This document shows positions 6,740 through 11,939 of a stretch of 11,939 nucleotides of DNA, one piece after another; position 1 is the first letter of the stretch, and each line of letters opens with the position of its first letter. The stretch comes from Burkholderiaceae bacterium (lineage in GTDB: Bacteria > Pseudomonadota > Gammaproteobacteria > Burkholderiales > Burkholderiaceae_C). Position numbers and translations under genes: made by a program. The notes beneath the pieces are model-generated. The model made no database searches and was not told the DNA's origin. It was given only the letters and a program-made list of their open reading frames with translations. Location: assembly GCA_030726195.1 (NCBI GenBank), contig JANREF010000015.1, positions 1-11,939 of the forward strand. Direction: 5' to 3'.

Positions 6740-6764
6740 CGTTGCCTTGGGGTTAAATGCAACG
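6740..6764 (-). terminator. ilvD: Hairpin after ilvD
   Basis: CGTTGC (6764-6759 on the minus strand) pairs with GCAACG (6745-6740) around a 13-base loop. It starts directly after the ilvD stop codon. The minus strand then reads GGTTTATTT, a weak T-rich tail. Termination is plausible but the stem is short. Confidence 0.36.
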
Positions 6765-6765
6765 T

Positions 6766-8463
6766 TTAGAAGTTGTCCAGCACAGCACCTTTGCTGGCGC
6801 TGGATGCGTTGAATGCGAACTTGGCTTGTACGCCGCGCACGTAGCGTGGCGCAGGTGCCGTCCAATGGGCGCGGCGCTTGGACAGTTCTTCGTCGCTGAC
6901 GTGCACTTCCAGCTTGAGCGCAATAGCATCTATGGTGATGGTGTCGCCTTCTTGCACCAGCGCAATGTTGCCGCCGGCTGCGGCTTCCGGGGCCACGTGG
7001 CCCACCACCATGCCCCAGGTGCCGCCAGAGAATCGCCCGTCCGTGATGAGGCCTACAGACTCGCCCAAGCCAGCGCCAATGAGGGCGCCAGTGGGGGCCA
7101 GCATTTCGGGCATGCCGGGGCCGCCTTTGGGGCCCAAGTAGCGCAGCACCATGACGTCGCCGGCCACAATTTTGCCGTCCAAAATGGCTTTCAAAGCCGA
7201 CTGCTCGTCATCGAACACGCGCGCAGGGCCAGTGATGGTGGGCTTTTTGAGGCCAGTGATTTTGGCCACCGCGCCCTCTGGGCTGAGGTTGCCTTTCAAA
7301 ATGGCCAAGTGGCCTGCGGCGTACATGGGCTTGTCCATGGGGCGGATCACGTCTTGGTCGGCGCGTGGTGCATCGGGGACGTCGGCCAGCACTTCGGCCA
7401 TGGTCTGGCCAGTGATGGTCAGGCAGTCGCCATGCAGCAGTCCAGCGTTGAGCAGCATCTTCATCACTTGTGGAATACCGCCTGCTTGGTGCAAGTCCAC
7501 AGCCAAGTATTTGCCGCTGGGCTTCAAGTCACACAGCACGGGTGTGCGCTTGCGTACCACTTCGAAGTCGTCGATGGTCCAGTCCACATCGGCGGCGTGG
7601 GCAATGGCCAAAAAGTGCAGCACCGCGTTGGTGGAGCCACCGGTGGCCATGATCACGGCCACAGCGTTCTCAATGGCCTTGCGCGTGACGATGTCGCGCG
7701 GCTTGATGTCTTTCTTGACCGCTTCAATCAGCACCCGAGCCGACTCGGCGGTGGAGTCCACCTTCTCGCCGTGTGGGTTGGCCATGGTGGAAGAGTAGGG
7801 CAGGCTCAGACCCAGCGCCTCGAAGGAGCTGGACATGGTGTTGGCCGTGTACATGCCGCCACATGAGCCGGTGCCTGGAATGGCGCGCTTTTCAATTTCC
7901 AGCAAGTCTTCATCGCTGAGGTTGCCCGCAGCGTTTTGGCCCACGGCCTCGAACACGCTCACAATGTTCAGGTCTTGGCCTTTGTAGCGTCCTGGCAGGA
8001 TGGTGCCGCCGTATACATAAATGGCAGGCACGTTGGCGCGCAGCATACCCATCATGCCGCCGGGCATGTTTTTGTCGCAGCCGCCTACCACCAACACGCC
8101 GTCCATCCACTGGCCTTGCACGCAGGTCTCAACGCAGTCGGCAATCACCTCACGGCTCACGAGTGAGTACTTCATACCTTCCGTGCCCATGGCCATACCG
8201 TCTGAAATAGTAGGGGTGCCAAAGATCTGGGCATTGCCGCCTGCGGCCTCGATGGCCTCTACCGCAGCATCGGCCAACACTTGCAAGCCAGCGTTGCAAG
8301 GTGTGATGGTGCTGTGGCCGTTGGCCACGCCAATCATGGGCTTTTTAAAGTCGTCCGCCTCGTAGCCCAGCGCGTAATACATAGAGCGGTTGGGCGCACG
8401 TGACTTGCCTTCGGTGATGTTGGCGGAGCGGCGGTTGATTTTGATGACTTTTGTCTCTGACAT
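6766..8463 (-). CDS. ilvD: Dihydroxy-acid dehydratase
   Basis: A 565-residue cytoplasmic iron-sulfur enzyme. It dehydrates 2,3-dihydroxyisovalerate and 2,3-dihydroxy-3-methylvalerate in valine, leucine and isoleucine synthesis. The three cluster cysteines are visible: C56 in TPCNAG, C129 in [10 protein letters not shown] and C201 in [13 protein letters not shown]131, in the CDK motif, is the residue carbamylated in characterised enzymes. S479 in [10 protein letters not shown] is the expected catalytic base. The length and the CDKNMPG form resemble the shorter plant-like [2Fe-2S] type more than the 616-residue E. coli [4Fe-4S] type; this is inference. Sugar-acid dehydratases (Edd, XylD) are relatives, but IlvD is the better fit. 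The ATG is preceded by AGGG at a five-base spacing. The gene is divergent from lgt. I see no leader peptide or attenuator. Confidence 0.95.
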   Translation of the reverse strand: MSETKVIKINRRSANITEGKSRAPNRSMYYALGYEADDFKKPMIGVANGHSTITPCNAGLQVLADAAVEAIEAAGGNAQIFGTPTISDGMAMGTEGMKYSLVSREVIADCVETCVQGQWMDGVLVVGGCDKNMPGGMMGMLRANVPAIYVYGGTILPGRYKGQDLNIVSVFEAVGQNAAGNLSDEDLLEIEKRAIPGTGSCGGMYTANTMSSSFEALGLSLPYSSTMANPHGEKVDSTAESARVLIEAVKKDIKPRDIVTRKAIENAVAVIMATGGSTNAVLHFLAIAHAADVDWTIDDFEVVRKRTPVLCDLKPSGKYLAVDLHQAGGIPQVMKMLLNAGLLHGDCLTITGQTMAEVLADVPDAPRADQDVIRPMDKPMYAAGHLAILKGNLSPEGAVAKITGLKKPTITGPARVFDDEQSALKAILDGKIVAGDVMVLRYLGPKGGPGMPEMLAPTGALIGAGLGESVGLITDGRFSGGTWGMVVGHVAPEAAAGGNIALVQEGDTITIDAIALKLEVHVSDEELSKRRAHWTAPAPRYVRGVQAKFAFNASSASKGAVLDNF

Positions 8464-8510
8464 ATGAACCCTACGTATGAAAGTGTCGGTAGTTGCTGAG
8501 CGAATTCATC

Positions 8511-8540
8511 ATTTTAGGGCGTTGCGAAGGCCCATGGCCA
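8511..8540 (-). promoter_or_regulatory. ilvD: Candidate sigma-70 promoter of ilvD
   Basis: On the minus strand TGGCCA (8540-8535), an 18-base spacer and TAAAAT (8516-8511, five of six consensus bases) are found. Transcription would start near 8504, giving a leader of about 40 bases. That is too short for a leucine/valine-type attenuator. Confidence 0.4.
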
Positions 8541-8573
8541 AACCCGTGCGCGACTGAGGGCAAAATACAGTGC

Positions 8574-9383
8574 ATGTTGATACACCCACACATTGACCCC
8601 GTTGCCATCGCCATCGGTCCCTTGGCCGTTCACTGGTACGGCTTGACTTACTTACTGGCCTTTGGCCTGTTTGTGTTGTTGGGCCGCGCGCGCTTGGCGC
8701 ACCAGCCGTTCAGCGCAGGCGCGGATGGTCGAGATTGGCTCAAGTCAGACATCGAAGACATTTTGTTTTTAGGCGTCTTGGGCGTGGTGCTGGGCGGGCG
8801 TGTGGGTTACTGCTTGTTTTACATGCCGGCGTATTACGCGGCGCACCCCTTGGAGGTCTTGGCCGTGTGGCAAGGCGGCATGAGTTTTCATGGTGGCTTG
8901 TTGGGTGTGCTGGTGGCCATGCTGTGGTTTGCGCACAGCCGAGGTGTGCGCTTTTTGCGCGTGACCGATTTGATTGCGCCGTGTGTGCCTACCGGCTTGG
9001 CCGCAGGGCGCTTGGGCAACTTCATCAATGGGGAGTTGTGGGGGCGGGTGGCCGACCCATCACTGCCTTGGGCCATGGTGTTCAGGGGTGCGGGCGACTT
9101 GCCGCGCCACCCCTCACAAATTTACCAATTGCTACTGGAGGGCCTGCTGCTGTTTGTGCTGCTGTGGCTGTACGCACGCAAGCCACGCTATTTAGGACAA
9201 GTCTCGGCGGTGTTTTTGATGGGCTATGGCGCACTGCGCTTCATTGCCGAATACTTCCGTGAGCCCGATGCCCACTTGGGTTTGTTGGACTTGGGCTTGA
9301 GCATGGGCCAGTGGTTGTGCTTGCCCATGGTGTTGGGCGGTGCGGTCATGATGGTGTGGGCCACCCAGCGCCGCGTGGCTTGA
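8574..9383 (+). CDS. lgt: Prolipoprotein diacylglyceryl transferase
   Basis: A 269-residue inner-membrane enzyme. It moves diacylglycerol from phosphatidylglycerol to the lipobox cysteine of prolipoproteins, the first step of lipoprotein maturation. About seven hydrophobic segments are visible. The conserved motifs are VHWYGLTYL near the N-terminus, [11 protein letters not shown] with H106, and the Lgt signature [14 protein letters not shown] with R146 and E154. The late [12 protein letters not shown] arginine motif is also present. I chose the ATG at 8574 because [20 protein letters not shown] is the normal family N-terminus. The frame is open upstream to a TTG at 8493, but that adds 27 residues unlike Lgt. 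The ribosome binding site is weak: GAGGG (8556-8560) is 13 bases away. The stop codon is one base before the next gene, suggesting a shared transcript. Confidence 0.95.
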   Translation: MLIHPHIDPVAIAIGPLAVHWYGLTYLLAFGLFVLLGRARLAHQPFSAGADGRDWLKSDIEDILFLGVLGVVLGGRVGYCLFYMPAYYAAHPLEVLAVWQGGMSFHGGLLGVLVAMLWFAHSRGVRFLRVTDLIAPCVPTGLAAGRLGNFINGELWGRVADPSLPWAMVFRGAGDLPRHPSQIYQLLLEGLLLFVLLWLYARKPRYLGQVSAVFLMGYGALRFIAEYFREPDAHLGLLDLGLSMGQWLCLPMVLGGAVMMVWATQRRVA

Positions 9384-9384
9384 C

Positions 9385-10224
9385 ATGACGGCCAAGCCCA
9401 CAATGACCAGCGCGCCAGGCGCCGCTGCAGCCGCGGCACCCGAGATTGCATTGTCGTGGCCGCAGCCATGGCTGGCGCGCGTGACCATCAGCAATCCACA
9501 ACGCATGAATGCCATGACCTGCGCCATGTGGGAGCAGTTGCCGCTGGTGTTCCAAGCCATTGCCACGCAACCCAGCGCGTGTGTGGTGGAGTTGGTGGGC
9601 GATGTACAAGGGCGCGCGTTTTGCGCCGGTGGTGACATCAGCGAATACCCCAGCTTTCGGTTTGATAAGGCCAAGTTGGCCCATTTTCATGAGTCGCAGG
9701 TGTGGCCGGGTTTGCGCGCCATTTTGGCGTGTGACTTGCCCGTGATCGCCCACATCAACGGCCCTTGCATGGGTGCAGGCCTAGAGATGGCCAGTTGCGC
9801 CGACCTGCGCATTGCCAGTGACCACGCCACATTTGGTGCGCCCATTGCCAAGTTGGGCTTTCCCATGGCACCCAAGGAGGCCGCCATTGTGGGTTACGCC
9901 TTGGGTGACGCCCTGTCTCGCGCGGTGTTGCTGCAAGCCGCCACGCTCAGCAGCACCCAGCTGCAACAGTCGGGGTTTGTGACGCAGGTGTGCGCGCCCG
10001 ACCAAACCGCCGCTGTGGTGGCCCAATGCGCCCATCGCTTGCAGCAGCTCTCGCCTCAGGCCGCGGCCCTGAACAAACAAACCCTGCGCGGCTTGTGGCC
10101 TGTTGCTTTGCAACAAGCCGTTGGAGGCGTGTTACCGGTGCAAGCCGCTTACGACTATGCCGCCAGTGCGCAGCACATGGAAGGCATAGCGGCGTTTTTG
10201 GCCAAGCGCCCCGCCCAGTTTTAA
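9385..10224 (+). CDS. Enoyl-CoA hydratase/isomerase-family (crotonase) protein
   Basis: A 279-residue cytoplasmic protein of the crotonase fold, which acts on acyl-CoA thioesters. Oxyanion-hole motifs are present: GRAFCAGGDI at residues 76-85 and HINGPCMGAGLEMASCADLR at 123-142. E134 matches the first catalytic glutamate of enoyl-CoA hydratase. The second glutamate, normally in a PE-x-KLG context, is replaced by I154 in FGAPIAKLGFP. True hydratase activity is therefore doubtful; isomerase, hydrolase or decarboxylase chemistry is possible. The N-terminus is an alanine-rich tail (residues 10-20), and a second ATG at 9403 would shorten the tail. The start is one base after the lgt stop and has no Shine-Dalgarno sequence, which suggests translation coupled to lgt. 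The neighbours give no pathway clue. Family call firm, substrate unknown. Confidence 0.9.
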   Translation: MTAKPTMTSAPGAAAAAAPEIALSWPQPWLARVTISNPQRMNAMTCAMWEQLPLVFQAIATQPSACVVELVGDVQGRAFCAGGDISEYPSFRFDKAKLAHFHESQVWPGLRAILACDLPVIAHINGPCMGAGLEMASCADLRIASDHATFGAPIAKLGFPMAPKEAAIVGYALGDALSRAVLLQAATLSSTQLQQSGFVTQVCAPDQTAAVVAQCAHRLQQLSPQAAALNKQTLRGLWPVALQQAVGGVLPVQAAYDYAASAQHMEGIAAFLAKRPAQF

Positions 10225-10225
10225 A

Positions 10226-10258
10226 TCGCACTTCATTCGCACTTTATTCGCACCGATG
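10226..10258. repeat. 11-bp triple repeat ending at the ATPase start codon
   Basis: TCGCACTTCAT (10226-10236), TCGCACTTTAT (10237-10247) and TCGCACCGATG (10248-10258) are three head-to-tail 11-base units. The first two differ by one base. The third shares TCGCAC and contains the ATG of the next gene. It fills almost the whole gap after the crotonase stop. Confidence 0.7.
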
Positions 10259-11939
10259 ACGCAAGCTGCACCAACAACAACGAGCTGGTCTTGGGGTGCC
10301 GACCACCGTGGCCCGCTGACGGTGGACGACGACTTTGCCAGCTTGGACGACTCGGTTGAGCAAAGCGCGTTCACCCAAATCGGTGTGGCCACTGCGCCCG
10401 ATGGCAGCACGCGTGCGCAAGCCTGCTCTATTTTGGTGGTGCAAGGCATGTACTGTGCGGCGTGTGCCGACGCGGTGAGCGCTGCCGTTGAACAAGTCCC
10501 GGGTATTGAAGGCGTGCAAGTCAATGCAGCCACGCGGCGCATTACGGTGTGGTGGGATCCGGCCAACACCACCGTGTCCCAGTGGGCCAAGGCAGTGGGC
10601 GACAAGGGTTACCGGTTGCTGCCCGCGCGCGATGCCTTAAGCCTGACCGAGCGCATGCAAGCCAGCCGCCGCGCGCTGTGGCGTTTGTTTGTGGCGGGGT
10701 TTTGCACCATGCAAGTCATGATGTACGCATGGCCTGATTACGTGGCCGAGCCCGGCGACATACCCCCCGATATTGAACAGCTGCTGCGCTGGGCCAGCTT
10801 GGTGCTCACCTTGCCGGTGATGGTGTTTGCCGCGCAAACCTTTTTTACCGCCGCTTGGCGCGACGCCAAACAATGGCGCGTGGGCATGGACACGCCCGTG
10901 AGCATTGGCATCGCCGTGGCCTTCGCTGCCAGTGTGGCCGCGACGCTGCAGCCCGATGGACCCTGGGGCGCGCAGGTGTGGTTTGACTCGCTCACCATGT
11001 TTGTGTTTTTCTTGTTGGCCAGCCGTTACTGGGAGCTCAAGGCGCGCGACCGAACGGCAGGTGCGCTAGACGCCATTGCGCATCGCTTGCCAGACTCGGT
11101 ATTGGTGGAGTCTCAAACCGGCGAGCTGCAACGCATCTCCAGCCGCAACGTGCGCTTAGAGCATGTGTTGCACGTGGCCGTTGGCCAGGCCTTGCCCGCT
11201 GATGGTGTGTTGTTGAATACGCAAGCCACCACCGACGAGGCCTTGCTCACGGGTGAGTCCAAGCCGGTGCATAAAGCGCAAGGCGATACCCTGGTGGCCG
11301 GGAGCTTGAACGTGGGCCAGCCACTGCGCATGCGGGTTACGCAGTTGGGCAGTAACACACGCTTTGCCCACATTGTGGCGCTCATGGAGCGAGCCGCGAC
11401 CGACAAGCCACGCTTGGCCCAACTCGCCGATAGGGTTGCGGCACCGTTTTTGGTGGTGGTGTTGTTGCTGGCCACTGCCACCGGCTTGTATTGGTGGACG
11501 CAAACACCCAGCCAGGCCTTGGCCATTGCGGTATCGGTATTGATCGTGACCTGTCCGTGCGCACTGTCCTTAGCCACGCCCACGGCCATGTTGGCCACCG
11601 CAGGCCGCTTGGCAGGCAAGGGCGTTTTGCTGCGCCGCTTGCAAGCGCTGGAGGCGCTCAGTGGTGCAACCACAGTGGTGTTCGATAAGACCGGCACGCT
11701 CACCAAAGACCAGTTGCAAGTGCAACAACTACACCTGCGGGCGCAGCCTGCCTCTCATTGGACGCGCGCGAAGGTGGTGGCCGCTGTACAGGTGTTGGCA
11801 GGTGCGTCCATGCACCCATCATCCAAAGCGGTGGTGCGCTTTACCGCCGGGACCTGCGGCGATGTCGCCGTGGCTTGTCAGGATTTGGCCGAACACGCAG
11901 GTCTGGGCGTGCAAGCCACCATCGATGCGCATGTCTGGC
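10256..11939 (+). CDS. ccoI: Copper-transporting P-type ATPase, CcoI/FixI-like (3' end beyond window)
   Basis: The first 561 codons of an inner-membrane P1B-type ATPase, still open at the window end. An N-terminal HMA domain has GMYCAACA (C67, C70). Then come membrane segments starting with FVAGFCTMQVMMYAWPDY, a pattern typical of CcoI/FixI. The actuator loop has LLTGES (T332-S335). The membrane CPC ion motif is C433-P434-C435, the phosphorylation site DKTGT is at D477, and the nucleotide-domain HP motif is at H520. The GDGxND hinge would lie outside. CcoI supplies copper for assembling cbb3-type cytochrome oxidase; a general CopA exporter is the main alternative. About 55 residues precede the HMA domain, rich in Asp/Ser, with no CxxC. 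The ATG at 10256 has no Shine-Dalgarno sequence and lies 31 bases after the crotonase stop, within an 11-bp repeat. Subfamily assignment is inference from motifs. Confidence 0.88.
   Translation, partial: MTQAAPTTTSWSWGADHRGPLTVDDDFASLDDSVEQSAFTQIGVATAPDGSTRAQACSILVVQGMYCAACADAVSAAVEQVPGIEGVQVNAATRRITVWWDPANTTVSQWAKAVGDKGYRLLPARDALSLTERMQASRRALWRLFVAGFCTMQVMMYAWPDYVAEPGDIPPDIEQLLRWASLVLTLPVMVFAAQTFFTAAWRDAKQWRVGMDTPVSIGIAVAFAASVAATLQPDGPWGAQVWFDSLTMFVFFLLASRYWELKARDRTAGALDAIAHRLPDSVLVESQTGELQRISSRNVRLEHVLHVAVGQALPADGVLLNTQATTDEALLTGESKPVHKAQGDTLVAGSLNVGQPLRMRVTQLGSNTRFAHIVALMERAATDKPRLAQLADRVAAPFLVVVLLLATATGLYWWTQTPSQALAIAVSVLIVTCPCALSLATPTAMLATAGRLAGKGVLLRRLQALEALSGATTVVFDKTGTLTKDQLQVQQLHLRAQPASHWTRAKVVAAVQVLAGASMHPSSKAVVRFTAGTCGDVAVACQDLAEHAGLGVQATIDAHVW

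Noticed and set aside
6757..7866. Long open frame (369 residues) on the plus strand opposite ilvD
   Set aside because: It lies fully antisense to a clear ilvD gene, has His/Gly/Val-rich composition and no recognisable domain.
8493..8573. Upstream TTG extension of lgt by 27 residues
   Set aside because: The extension is unlike the Lgt N-terminus and overlaps the ilvD promoter region; the family start MLIHPHIDP fits ATG 8574.
8464..8573. Branched-chain amino acid attenuator or riboswitch before ilvD
   Set aside because: The leader is only about 40 bases, with no Leu/Val/Ile codon run and no terminator-antiterminator pair.

Overview
The window looks like a stretch of ordinary chromosome from a betaproteobacterium, most likely of the family Comamonadaceae (the Limnohabitans/Rhodoferax/Curvibacter sort). 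The basis is high-GC coding with strong G/C third positions, the protein sequences (RluE, class I fumarase, Acs, a 565-residue IlvD, Lgt and a CcoI/FixI-type copper ATPase), and the short palindromic GTCAC...GACTTGATC...GTCT repeats. This placement comes from recognising protein families, not from a search. I see no transposase, integrase, phage gene, CRISPR array, tRNA or rRNA.

Layout. 61-603 (-): rluE, a 23S rRNA pseudouridine synthase, next to a (CCAAA)n tract at the window edge. 664-2031 (+): a UMF1/Atg22-like MFS permease, divergent from rluE. 2032-2182: a convergent gap with two hairpins and a 9-bp tandem repeat. 2183-3745 (-): class I fumarate hydratase. 3746-3922: a divergent promoter region. 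3923-5920 (+): acs, acetyl-CoA synthetase. 5921-6343: a 423-bp non-coding region with a GC-rich hairpin, four REP-like palindromes, a GCCTCAA tandem repeat and a clear rho-independent terminator. 6344-6649 (-): a small periplasmic cytochrome c. 6766-8463 (-): ilvD. 8574-9383 (+): lgt. 9385-10224 (+): a crotonase-fold protein one base after lgt. 10256 to the window end (+): an N-terminal 561-residue fragment of a CcoI/FixI-like copper P-type ATPase, cut by the window edge.

How the genes relate. Most are housekeeping and act separately: acetate activation (acs) and fumarase feed central carbon metabolism, ilvD makes branched-chain amino acids, lgt lipidates lipoproteins, rluE modifies 23S rRNA. 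The cytochrome c and the CcoI-like ATPase both point to aerobic respiration through a copper haem oxidase, probably of cbb3 type. The cco genes expected beyond the right edge cannot be seen.

I did not find a new multi-gene system. The points most worth a second look are small. The REP-like cluster has stem arms that differ between copies yet stay self-complementary. The crotonase lacks the second catalytic glutamate. An 11-bp triple repeat runs into the ATPase start codon. A T8 tract separates the fumarase ribosome binding site from its start codon.
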